Positions 31,432 through 42,315 of a stretch of DNA of 64,000 bases are shown piece by piece. The stretch's first letter is position 1; every line of letters starts with the position of its first letter. The DNA is from Apostichopus japonicus. Its lineage: Eukaryota > Echinodermata > Holothuroidea > Aspidochirotida > Stichopodidae. Location: the NCBI RefSeq assembly GCF_037975245.1, contig NC_092577.1, forward strand, positions 28,760,398-28,824,397, read 5' to 3'. The notes under the pieces are model-generated. The model was not told the DNA's origin, made no database searches, and saw only the letters and a list, made by a program, of their open reading frames with translations. The position numbers and the translations under genes are program-made.

Positions 31432-33386
31432 CAGGTGCGTATCCAGGGGGGGCGTTGGGGGCGCGCGCCCCCCGGGTAAGGAAAAGAGGAGAGAAAAAAA
31501 AAGAAAAGAAAAAGGGAAAAGGAGGGGGATAAAAAGAAAAGGAGGAGAGAAAGGAAGGGAAAAGAAAAAGAAAAAAGAGAGAAAAAGGAGAAAAGGGGGG
31601 GAGTAGAAGATAGCCAAGACCTCGGGAAGAGAACGAGGAACAGTCATAGTTAAAGCGCTGATCCCTATTATATACACAGGGTAGCCAGTGACAGATCAAG
31701 GATTACGGAGGGGGTGTGCGCCTCACCCTACTCCTTACACCGACAACTCCATTTTTGACGTTTCCATTTTTCCTCTCTCACTAATGTATCTATATAAAAA
31801 CTATATACGGTCTACCATAAAGCGTGTGTGTATGGACGCCTTAAACATTGTACAATTGTGCTATATGGAACCAACTAAGGCTGGTCTTGAACTCGACCGA
31901 GTCGTCGAACATGACGCATTTCGGGAAGGGGAGACCGCCCCCCCCCCTCCCGAGCAAATTTTCTTTATGACATCGCTAGTAATTTCAAAATAGACAATGC
32001 TTAGATGCAACTTACAAGGCCTGGGAAGTCTCATTTCCAGTGATCTGGGAGGCATTTTCGGCCAAAATTTTTCTTGTACGCTTCGCGCCAACTCATAGTG
32101 GCGCTTCGCTTAGACAGTTTGAATACAGGCTTCGCCCCTCCCTTGGCAATTAATCGCTACACGCCTGTTCGAATTTGTAAAGCAAAGAGCAGATATAACA
32201 TCATATCAGTGAGCATTGAAATGCATGTTCCACGATGAACAGCCTCAAAAACTGTCTATGTGTGTAGTCAAAGGCGTAGGAGCCCAATTGAATTTGGGGC
32301 TGTAACGACTTGCCCGAAAAAAAGCCAAAATTTTTCGCGCGCGAAGCGCGCGTTCAACGTATCGATGCCAATATCATATAAGCAAACATCGGTTATTACA
32401 TTGCATGGCATCGTTTACCTAACGGTCCGTCAAAGTTGCACAGTATACCGCCGGATGCTAATGTAAACAACCAAATGTCTTATGTAGATGGAGAAAAAGC
32501 ATGGAGAGCCAATTATGTCAAAACTCTCTTATACAGTAGTAATGTCGGCCAAGCTTACAACTTTATTTTAATTACCAAGGAGATCATTTTTAAGCTATTC
32601 ATTGATATTTATTTTTCTTTCAGTAGGTGCCCGAAAAAATGGGACAAATTTGGTTGCGGGTTGGGGGTTGGGGGGCTGCAGCCCCCACCTCCTACGAGAC
32701 CTACGCCTATGTGTAGTGTTCGGTTTCGATATACCTGATATCGGAAATATCTGCTATTTTTCATTTCCTTCAACCAAGTTTTATAATAGCCATTAAAAGA
32801 GGTTGCAATATTTCTACACCAATAAATTAACTCTGTCTGAATTTTCGAAAATTTCCTCACCAACATTCTTCATCATACTTTCCTCTACTCGTGCAATTTT
32901 GACCTGTCTATTAGGGGTTGAAGGAGGTTTTTCTATGTTGGTTGTCCATAGATTGAATTTTGTGCAATATTATGGATATGTTTTGAAGTGATTTTTATTC
33001 ACGGGAAATGTGAATTTTCAAATTCTCAACAAATAATGGGCTTAAAACTTTCAAAAGTGGGGCTTTCGGATATTGTGGGCCGTGACGTAGAATCACCTAC
33101 AAAAGCAATGATCCATAGGACATGCGATGAGGTCGAACATGATGTGTGACTGGTGACAATCTTCAAAAAGGTTATGGATGGAAAAAAAACTTTTGGGAAA
33201 TACTTGGTTCTCAGGCAAAAGGGTACATCTGGTCGGTCATTTTCAAGCCCGAGAAGTGCCATTTCCGGTGATCTGGGGGGTATCAAAACCAGAAATTTTC
33301 TTGTACGCTGCGCGCCAACCGATGGTGGCGCTCCGCTTAGATAGTAATTCGCGCCCCCGGGTTAGAAAATCCTGGATACGCGCCTG
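31432..33386. mobile_element. hAT-like composite inside the 31091-33454 element
   Basis: Ends CAGGTGCGTATCCAGG (left) and its near-complement CCTGGATACGCGCCTG (right) form inverted termini. Both flanks contain CTCTT, but no clean 8-bp duplication is visible. The right part has the family motif CGCGCCAACCGATGGTGGCG and GCTCCGCTTAGATAGT, which recurs at about 32090, 36700 and 37040. At least one further element is nested inside. Confidence 0.6.
32269..32709. mobile_element. hAT-like MITE, 441 bp, 8-bp target duplication
   Basis: Starts CAAAGGCGTAGGAGCC and ends ACCTACGCCTA. TGTGTAGT flanks both ends (32261-32268 and 32710-32717). Non-coding. Nested in the 31432-33386 composite. Confidence 0.75.
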
Positions 33387-34281
33387 CTCTTCGGCCTAAA
33401 ATCTGAAAAATCGGACCGTATTCCGATAAAATATCGCTGTAGTGTGACCGGGCCGTTAACACATATATCGAAAAAAAGTTCAACTGTGGGTGCATTCATG
33501 TAGGTGCACTAGTTTTAAACTTACAGCTCTATTCGAAGTGTTACCGTAACAGTTGCTTAACAAAATAATGTTTTTATTTAAAAACTTTCACTTAACTTGT
33601 ATAAAAGCGTTTTTGTGATGAATAACTCCGCCAAACAGCTAGACCAAAAGCTCTTAACCGTTTTAGGATATATCTTCATTACAAATCGTGTCTGGTAACA
33701 TGCTGTCACTTTGTAAGTGTGTAAAGTCATATATATTCCAGTATATTATCTGTAAAGTTTGCACTCTTCCTTTACCTTTTTTACCCCCTATATGTTTTGT
33801 TAAGGTTTAAATTAATATATAAAAAAAAGTGACACGGAAACCAATTCCATACCCTATCTCTTGTAAGTTAAGAGCTTCAACATGTTACATTTAGCATTTG
33901 AAGAAAAAAAAACATCTTCAGAGGATAAACATGATTGTAATTAAAAACAAGAAAACCATGCAAACATTTAAGCAGACGTGACTCGAGGATGTTATATTTA
34001 GACTTGACCAAGTCATCAACCTTGTTGTCGAATGAATATTGAACCTGTGGTATACGGTATCTGCGGTAAGTATGATATTACTTTACCTTTTTGCGGGTAT
34101 GTTGTTCACCATAGACATGCTATGGGCCTAAACATCCGGGTGTTTACTACATCACCGAACAACGTGATTGGTGTTTGACAATGTACCACGGTACGTCATG
34201 TGAAATATCAACATGCTGCGATATTAAATACATGCAAATATCAAATTCATAATGTAATGCTTTAATGTAATCAATAACATG

Positions 34282-34533
34282 TATGTATGTATTTGAGATC
34301 CTCCTGCAAGCAGGAACTCGCGAAGAAGCTATCATTGGCTTATCGAAGCCGCAAGCTGACCGAAGTCAGTCTCTTAGATTCATATTTAACGTCCATGGTT
34401 ATGAATTGTCAATTGTCAACAACTCTGTAACTGGACGACATACATTAATCTTGGAGTGACTCGAACTCAGGACCTTATGATTGGAAGGCACCGGCGTTAA
34501 CCACTGAGCTAATACTCCTAGTAATTTGAACTC
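34282..34533 (-). mobile_element. tRNA-derived SINE, family 1, intact copy with target duplication
   Basis: On the minus strand: A box TAGCTCAGTGGTTAACGCC, B box GAGTTCGAGTCACTCC, a body with GACTTCGGTCAGCTTGCGGC and TCGCGAGTTCCTGCTTGCAG (both able to form stems), and a (CATA)n tail. CAATAACATG is repeated on both sides (34272-34281 and 34534-34543). 252 bp. This is the reference copy for the ones at 6380 and 59380. Confidence 0.9.
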
Positions 34534-34964
34534 CAATAACATGAACATATTGCTACTCAATATCTGCAGTTTTTTCAAGCTAAAGCTAACATTTAAGTTT
34601 TGTATTGGAACTAAGTTATCGGCGTTGATGCATCGGTGCAATTTTAAGTTTCACTCTTTCAGAGTTTAGATCAAAAAGTTACCTCAGTGAACAATATCAT
34701 TGTCTTAATAATGTAACATGATCTTACCTAACGGTTGATATTGATATGCTTCAAACCAAATATAAGCCTTGATGTCAGAAATGAAGTTCAGGTTTCAAGA
34801 AAGCCACACTTCGGAAAAGAACGGATCTAACAAATATCTTCTAAATGGGCGTACAGTTTTAACATTTTGCTTCAGAACTGATGCGGTGGAATCCTGGCAT
34901 GAATTATTATGTTGTTCATATCTATCATTTTGTTCATATATAACGGTGCTGTGGCCGATCATGG

Positions 34965-35215
34965 ACAAAAGCGGTGGCATTTGAAGCAATGAGGCTTAGC
35001 AATCGGGAGGTTCGGGGTTCGATCCCCGGCCAGGTCATGGTAAGGTGGGTTTTTTCATCCATGAACAATCTACAGTTTCCCATCTGAAATGACATTCATA
35101 AAAATTTAAAAGATTCCATGTTTGAGTTAAAAAATTTAATTGGAAGCCACCTGACATGTAAGTTGTAATCCTCAAACTATTTCGGTCGCTCCTACATTCG
35201 TGGTCGTAAAAATAA
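34965..35215 (+). mobile_element. tRNA-derived SINE, family 2
   Basis: The head has GCAATGAGGCTTAGCAATCG and the B-box GGGGTTCGATCCCCGG, then GGTCATGGTAAGGTGGGTT. The tail has CCATCTGAAATGAC and TTGGAAGCCACC.GAC. A headless partial copy follows at 35388-35525, so this is a SINE rather than a functional tRNA gene. Confidence 0.75.
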
Positions 35216-35387
35216 CTACCTGACTATCTGGTATCTCCTTACAAGTGTGACTATAAGGTATGTACAGTGTAGTGTACATTATAGCCTATGCCTAATTGTG
35301 AGTTTTGTAATGAAAATAAAACACTAAACAGCGTCGGTGTCACTGGTGTAACAAATGCACCCTATACTCAAGTTTTAATTTTAGAAT

Positions 35388-35525
35388 CCAAGAGCAATCT
35401 ACAGGTTTGCCATCTGAAATGACTTTCTGAATTGAAAAGATTCCAAATTTGAGTCAAAATGTTGAATTGGAAGCCACCCGACGTGAAGTTGTAATCCATA
35501 AACCCCGGTGGGTTTCTCCCAGTGG
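35388..35525 (+). mobile_element. SINE family 2, 5'-truncated copy
   Basis: It shares CCATCTGAAATGAC, AAAAGATTCCA.ATTTGAGT and TTGGAAGCCACC.GAC with 35065-35190 but lacks the tRNA head. Confidence 0.7.
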
Positions 35526-35920
35526 TCGTAAAATAACTGCCTCATGACCTGTATTTATTTAGCTCCATGGTCGCCTCAGCATGTTAATGCATTGGTATAA
35601 GTTATGCATATACTGTACATATACAACATAGGCCTACACTAATCCTGTTAGATAGTTGTGGGCCAGATATAAGGAGTGAAAAAATCGACTGGGCTGGACC
35701 TAACCAACGACCTGCTGTTGATGTCAAACCTTCGATTCCGAGGACTTTCAAGCAATAGGTGTGTGTATTCACCAAAAAACATAATGTCAATACAGTATAC
35801 AGTTGATAATTAATGGGGATAATATAGCCTACCTGGCAGCATCATTAGTGCCGATAAATTCTAAGCAGCTAGCTCGTTTTTTGTGATGTTGTAAAATAGA
35901 TGGATTTTTTCTTTTCTTGA

Positions 35921-35995
35921 GACATCTCACGGGCCGCATAACAATCACTGGCGGGTCGCATGTGGCCCGCGGGCCGTAGGTTGCCCATCCCAGTT
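35921..35995. mobile_element. hAT-like terminal fragment
   Basis: Ends GGGCCGTAGGTTGCCCATCC-CAG, a form widespread at hAT termini (GATGGGCAACCT... on the other strand). No partner end found in the window. Confidence 0.45.
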
Positions 35996-36026
35996 GTAGG
36001 CTGTACTAGTAGTTGATACCGGTTGT

Positions 36027-37126
36027 CAGTGGCGGCGGAACCGGGGGGGGCTTGGGGGGCTCAGCCCCCCAATGAAAAAGTTGAGGGGCAAATGCATGAT
36101 AAGCCCCCCCCCCCCCAATATTTACCAAGGCTCCGAAACGTGCATCTGCCCATTTTTCAATGCATACTTGTCGATCTGTCCGATGCACACGTATACTATA
36201 TAGGTGTAATAATTTTAGTAAATGCTGGGGGGACCCTCGGCCCGTCACCTGGCTATAGACCACATTGTCACCCCAACCGCGTCTTCACGCCCCGTGAAAA
36301 GTGGAAGCAGTGAGTGTGAGTGAGTACCGGTAAGCGCAACACAACTTCGTCTTAGGACAATAACTTGCCTCATTTCAGCCAGTTCTCCAACATCCCCTTA
36401 CTCAGTGGCGGAGCGTCCATACAGTCAGGGGCGGATGCCCCCTCACCCTGACGGACTCAAATGGACTGCTGGCGCCCTTTTCAGCTTTTCACTACTTTTT
36501 ACTTATTCGCGATTATTGACTATTTTATTGCGCTCTCATCTACCTATTGATATTTGTCATATTCTGTTGGTGTAATTTTCCGACAAATGGCGACGACACC
36601 TATTTATTCTCCGTTTATCTGCAAATTAGCAAGGCTCGGAAAGGGTCATTTCCTGCAATCTATATAGAGTATCTTTACTCAAAAATTTTCTGTACGCTCC
36701 GCGCCAACCTGTGGTGGCGCTCCGCTTAGATAGTGTCGAAAGCGCCCTACAGACCATTCTTGCCCCCCCCCCCCCGACCAATACCCCTAGCTCCGCCACT
36801 GCCCTTACTACACTCAAAAACGTCTTTGCGAGTACACTACGAGTAATAGCTACACTCTTAAAACACCATCGAATATACAAATTACAATGTTTTTACAGAC
36901 TTTCTCGTGCAATCTGAGAAATTGCAGGCTTGAGACCTATATTTTAGGGCTAGGTATTCGCAGCATAAAACACTCGGGAAGTGCCGTTTCCGGCCATCTG
37001 GGGGTTTGAAAAAACCCAAAATTTTCTTGTACGCTCCGCGCCAACCGATGGTGGCGCTCCGCTTAGATAGTCTCGACACATTAGCCCCCCCCCCCCCCCA
37101 ATAATTTTTCCGTTCCGCCGCGCCTG
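36027..37126. mobile_element. hAT-like element, 1.1 kb, with a second element nested in it
   Basis: Left end CAGTGGCGGCGGAACCGG, right end CCGTTCCGCCGCGCCTG. Perfect 8-bp duplication CCGGTTGT (36019-36026 and 37127-37134). The interior carries two copies of the CGCGCCAACC...GGTGGCGCTCCGC motif, poly-C/poly-G tracts and the insertion at 36403-36801. No transposase. Confidence 0.88.
36403..36801. mobile_element. hAT-like MITE nested in the 36027-37126 element
   Basis: Left end CAGTGGCGGAGCGTCC, right end TAGCTCCGCCACTG. Perfect 8-bp duplication CCCTTACT (36395-36402 and 36802-36809). 399 bp, non-coding. Confidence 0.9.
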
Positions 37127-37237
37127 CCGGTTGTTTACTTCTCGACTTAATTCTTCCTCTGCGTCAGGTTTTATCACCGTACAACTAATTTCATAACATA
37201 GGACTTTCGAAGCGAGATTATTGCTCAATTAAATATA

Positions 37238-37847
37238 CAGTGGCGGCGCCAAGGGGGGGGGGGGGGTGGGGGGCTTTAGCCCCCCCCCACTGAAGTAGTC
37301 AGCCCCCCATTAGCCCCCCAACTGAAATAGGCAACAAAAAAAACTCATTGAAACAATATTGCCTACCCAAATTTTGTCAACCATAACGCAGTGCTACAAT
37401 GGTCAATGGAAATTTTGATGAATTTTGTTCTCATACGGCAATGTCGTGTGCGTTTCACAAACAGCGTGTATACAGACTAAAACAGGAGTTGTGTCAGAGA
37501 GCGCGATATAATAATTGAGCAAAGGAATTGGATCTTTCACAGCAGGTAATATTTTAGTGATACGAAAACTGTGAATTGGTATCTTCCATTCTAATTTGAC
37601 TAAAGTTACTCACAAAAAAATGCATATTTTTGGAGAAATTTGCAGGTGACAAAAGCCTCGCTAAATGCCACCATTTTGCATGTAGGCCTTTCCAGGATTG
37701 GGAAAAATTTCAAAAGGGGAGGGGGGCACCCCCTCCCCATATACCCCTCCCCCAGGACGGCGATCACTCAATCTTGTAAGCCACCCAAAAAATTGGCTCA
37801 GCCCCCCCCTTAGCCTCCCCAACTAAAAATTCCTGGCGCCGCCACTG
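37238..37847. mobile_element. hAT-like MITE, 610 bp
   Basis: Left end CAGTGGCGGCGCCAAGG, right end TCCTGGCGCCGCCACTG. Perfect 8-bp duplication TAAATATA (37230-37237 and 37848-37855). Poly-G and poly-C runs sit just inside the ends. Non-coding. Confidence 0.92.
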
Positions 37848-39224
37848 TAAATATATAATAAAGATGGGAAATCCGTGTTCCTTCGATCAGCTTTATGAAA
37901 CGTCAGTTGGAACTTGAGCTATAACTGTTAGTAGCCTATGTCTTTGAGTAATATTAGTAGCATAGTCAGAGACCTAATTCTAATATAGTTACGCTATTAG
38001 CCTAGTCAGAGAAAGGTTGTGAAGATGGGCGAAGCTCTGTGATACCAAGTGTAGTATTCTGTGTGTAGGCTAGGTTTTGCACGCATATTAATGTTGTCAC
38101 TATAGTCTGCTAGTCGCATCGACGATCAGCTGTTCTTCGAGAAAGCAGAGCTTCGTTGGTAATGAATATGCATTACAGTGCGTTCTCTCATTGGCGTGTT
38201 TAAATAAAGAAGCATGTCGTAACAGAATACATGAATATATTCAGCTGATAAATGTGTGGATACTTTCGATTATTAATTTCTTAATTAAAGAAACGTTTCT
38301 TGGCAAAATTAGCTTGGTGAAACCTCACTTTTCATGGTTCATCAGATAAGCCGCTTAAAGGAAGTTCCATATATTTTGAAAATCAACAGTTTTATGTATA
38401 TCCATTTCCAAAACACACGGGATCACTTTAACGCAAAAGCTTCTTCAGGGGTTAATTCAAGATTCGAATAAAATTTCAGTTTATCTTCATTTCTTCTTTC
38501 TAAATACTCTGATAAATCCCTCTTTTGTTTTCAAAATTTATCCAAGCAACACTCTAAAAATCCCATCATTCTCTTCATTGTGAAAATAATAAAAAAATAC
38601 ATAATTAGTTAATCGTAAAATATCAACCTTTTCACAGCATATATTTTCTAATCTACTTAAGATTTCGTCTCTTGCATAAGTTGCTGTTATTAAACAAGCC
38701 AAAAACGGACAACGAAACGAGAAGACCATTGGTCAATTGATGTATATACATCCGTCTTGACAAACAGTTGTTTCAAGTATTGATCTATCAATACATGATC
38801 GATAAAATCAACCCTCTTTTTCAAACTCCACCAGACCAGCTAATCATTAACCTATCTTGTGGTTTAGGTAAATACTCCTATACCAACTGTATCAAGTAGT
38901 ATGTAGTGTATTGGTTCTTTCTAAAAACTGATACCGTTTGGCCTAAACCATGTCTGTTTGTGTACATTAGAGTATGCTATCAATGATGATTCTACGTAAA
39001 ACTCCTGGTTGTCAAGCCAACTTCTTTGCAACGGTTTCAAGGATATGTAAATAAAGATGCTGGTATGACGTCTGGAAAAAAAAACACGCTTAAACTGTGT
39101 TTGTATATTTTGAGGAGTGGCTCCTTCAGTCGGATTTGTGGTACATGCAAACGCATGTTAGATATTTAACGTTTACTGACATATAGTTTAGAACCGAACA
39201 ATTCCGAAATAATAATAAATAATA

Positions 39225-39290
39225 ATAATAAATGAACTTATAAAGCGCTAAAATCTACGAAGTATTCAATAGCGCTGTACAACCCTAATA
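39225..39290. mobile_element. LINE 3'-tail-like fragment
   Basis: An (ATAAT)n stretch followed by TATAAAGCGCTAAAATCTACG and TAGCGCTGTACAA, as in CR1/L2-type 3' ends. The reverse-transcriptase part is absent. Confidence 0.45.
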
Positions 39291-39374
39291 GAACGCCAAC
39301 TTGAAAAAAATGAGTCTTCAATAACATCTAAAGAAATAAAGTATAACATCTTGTGCTTAAGGTATCGAGCGTTA

Positions 39375-39610
39375 CCTTTGGAGTTACTATAGCATTAAAG
39401 GGTTCACGAACATTGGCCCCTGGTTGACCTCCAGTGACTTGCGACCTGCACCAAAACAAAATATGAAGTTCGTGTACGCTTCACTTTTGGATTTTTTTTT
39501 CCGACTTTGACCTCTGTGGACCTCAAATCAAGTTTAAACTAAGTTCAAAGTAATGGTATTCTTATATACTTTAAGTTTAAGATGTGTAAATACCATAGTT
39601 ACTCCGAAAG
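39375..39610. mobile_element. Small TIR element (MITE-like)
   Basis: CCTTTGGAGTTACTATAGCATT at the left, in two parts of at most 20 bases, is mirrored by AATACCATAGTTACTCCGAAAG at the right. The interior contains TGACCTCCAGTGACTTGCGA. Target duplication not evident. Confidence 0.45.
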
Positions 39611-40010
39611 AAGGCTGCTGAAGATCTACTCTATAGACAGAGAAATTTGTTTTTGCAGGTCTTAACTGGATCTAGCCATCTCTCACTCGTCTTGTAGCCC
39701 CCCCCCCCCCACCCGCCTCGCTCACCTCTATATATGGCAAGGAGAAGGCAGCACCAACAATGGGGAGAATTTCATAGTAACCCTGTGTACCGAATGTTGA
39801 TTGAAGAAGGCTGATGATGCTAAATTCGCCGATATACAGAGACATGATAAGTTTAACACGTCCGAGCAGGTCTGCTCAGCAGGCCTACTAGAGAAACCAA
39901 AGCAAAACAAATTATATTACGCTGTGTGGCCTTCACTCAGCCACATTCACAGTATGAAATCAAACTTACTTCAACACAAGTATAGGAGCACGCTGATAAG
40001 AGCCATATCT

Positions 40011-40020
40011 ATACATATAT

Positions 40021-40112
<92 letters not shown>
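40011..40112. repeat. (TA)n microsatellite
   Basis: About 100 bp of TA with one AAA interruption. Confidence 0.95.
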
Positions 40113-40116
<4 letters not shown>

Positions 40117-42248
40117 CAGTGTGTATAGGCCGCTACTATGACCGAGGGAAATAAACGTGTTGTGGACATTCATTCATTCATTTATTTGTTTCCACATTCA
40201 AAATATATTACACAATAATAGAAGAAAATGTATGTGACAAGTGGAGGAGGTCTGAGAAAGCCGAGGCTCTTACGAGGCAGACCCCCGTACATGTAGCTGA
40301 TAATTTAATATCCAACCATGGTTTATTATGCAGGAAGGACAAACAAATATCATGTTTTTTTTTATTGTTGTCTCACTTACGTTTCATAGGCCTATACCTG
40401 TGATGACAATGTAGTCAGTAATCAGTAATATATGCTGTATCGTAGGTTGGTCATTTGTATTGTATCGGAAACAGCAAGACAGTTCATTGCTAATCTTGCA
40501 TGGTTCAGTACAGGGGGCTGATACAGGCGGGTGATTAGTCACCACCAGTACCCCACCCCTCCCTCCCTTTTTTCTTTGACAGCCTGTTGTGAAGGGACAA
40601 TTTTGTAGATAAACTGGAGGCTAAATTATAAAAAAAAAAACGAGAACAACGTCATTAGGCAGATTTGACTAAACTACCAAAGTGAATATAGGATTACATA
40701 GGTTATCTCTGTGTGTGTTGAGAGCCATATGTATATGGTGTTAAGCCTCTTGTCTTCCAATGCAGACGTACCAGAACTATACTGCAGCGCCGAGTTCTGT
40801 CTGTGCTGACAATAGGAAGTGTAGAGAAAGAGGGGTTGTGTTCGTATGTGTGGCGGATTTCACGACTGGCGCCGGAATATGTAGTCAACAGAGAAGCTGG
40901 CTAACTTAGCAGTTATCCCCATGAACTCACATACGGTCCCATTCACTGACAGACAGACAGACAGACATTTACAAACGATACATGGAAATAGACACCCTCG
41001 TCGAACGATCGGATCATCGCTGTTTGATGACAAATAGGCCTAAAATTTCTAGAGAATATATACCAAATTTTCTGGGTATTTAACAATAGTTTCATTTGAT
41101 TAAAAATGTGTTCAGATAAAAAGGAAACTTTATCGGAAATTTTCGAAAACTTCCGTTCAATTATCTCACATCTGCCATGGTACTATTTCTGGGTCTGAAA
41201 TATGACAAAGCTTGTTAGGTATTTGCGAAGTATTGCACAATTTTGCATCTCAGCCCCCATAACTAACCAAAAGGAAATTTGATCGGATGTCTTGAAAAAA
41301 AAGTCTCCCATGTCTGGTAATATTTCATGAACTGAAATATGACTAATTCCAAATCAAGTTTGGCAAACTATAGCATCAGTTTGCCTCTGAGTATACCTAT
41401 ACTTAACGAAATTAACCAATAGGAGAGGGGATACCCCTCCCCTCTGACCCCTCCCCAGGACACAGATCAATAGTAACCACCCACCCCCCCCCCCCCCCCG
41501 CCTTCACGAATTCCTGGATCCTCCGCTGCAGTATCCTGTTCTGTATCTTAAAACCTGACATAATAAAAAGCGAAAGGAAAACCAAGGGCGAAGGAAAATA
41601 TGTACATGTATGTACTTATTTTGCCTTGCTATGTGTGATAGCGATGCAACAACATCGCATGTTTGAAATACTCGCAGAAATAGGTCATGCATCGTCAAAC
41701 ACAAACTGAAAAAAAAAAATACTGATAGCAAAACAGACGAAATCGATATTTGTCTAATACCAAGTATGATAACACAACAAGTATAGGAACACGATGCAAA
41801 CAAGATAATATAGGTAAATGTATCGACTTTTACTTGGCACCCATATTGTAACATAATTAGTGTTGGCCCATTTACAGTGATGACGTCACTTTGGGTTTAA
41901 AGGGATCCTATATGTAGCTTGTAAAAAAAAACATATGACTTCCTTGGGTTATATTTACGAAAATTAATGTTTGGAAGAATAAAATTGTTTTAGCTTTTTA
42001 ACTGAAAATGTGATCAGGAAGATGGATAGGATGTACACAAATTGATGAATAAGAATATAGCTTAATCTGAATTTTGGGAATCTGTATTTTTATCGTATGA
42101 AACGTGGGGGGTGGGGGGTGGGGGGTGGTGGGGTGATCCCAGTTACGCGGTATGTAGGGTACCGTGGAGTCTGACTGGCGCCTCCAGTAGACAAATGGCA
42201 ACATAAGGACTGCTACCAACCTGGCAAGAGCTGGATAACTCGGTTGAT

Positions 42249-42315
42249 TAATAATAATAATAATATTTGCTTTTTATATAGCGCTTTATACCAGCGATAG
42301 GTCTCAAAGCGCTTT
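42249..42315. mobile_element. LINE 3'-tail-like fragment
   Basis: (AAT)n followed by TTTTATATAGCGCTTTATAC and CTCAAAGCGCTTTACAGACG, the conserved tail form of CR1/L2-type LINEs. Confidence 0.5.

Larger units (their letters stand above)
31091..33454. mobile_element. DNA transposon with 30-bp perfect TIRs, loaded with nested insertions
   Basis: The left end starts GGCCCGGTCACACTACAGCG and continues ATATTTTATC. The right end is the exact reverse complement for 30 bp, and the match continues imperfectly (GAATAC, TCCGATTTT). No clear target duplication (TTATAAA outside left, GTTAACAC outside right) and no transposase seen. Most of the interior is other elements. Confidence 0.8.

Noticed and set aside
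34975-35040. Functional tRNA gene with GGTTCGATCCC
   Set aside because: The rest of the cloverleaf does not pair well, and a headless copy of the downstream tail follows, so it is a SINE head.
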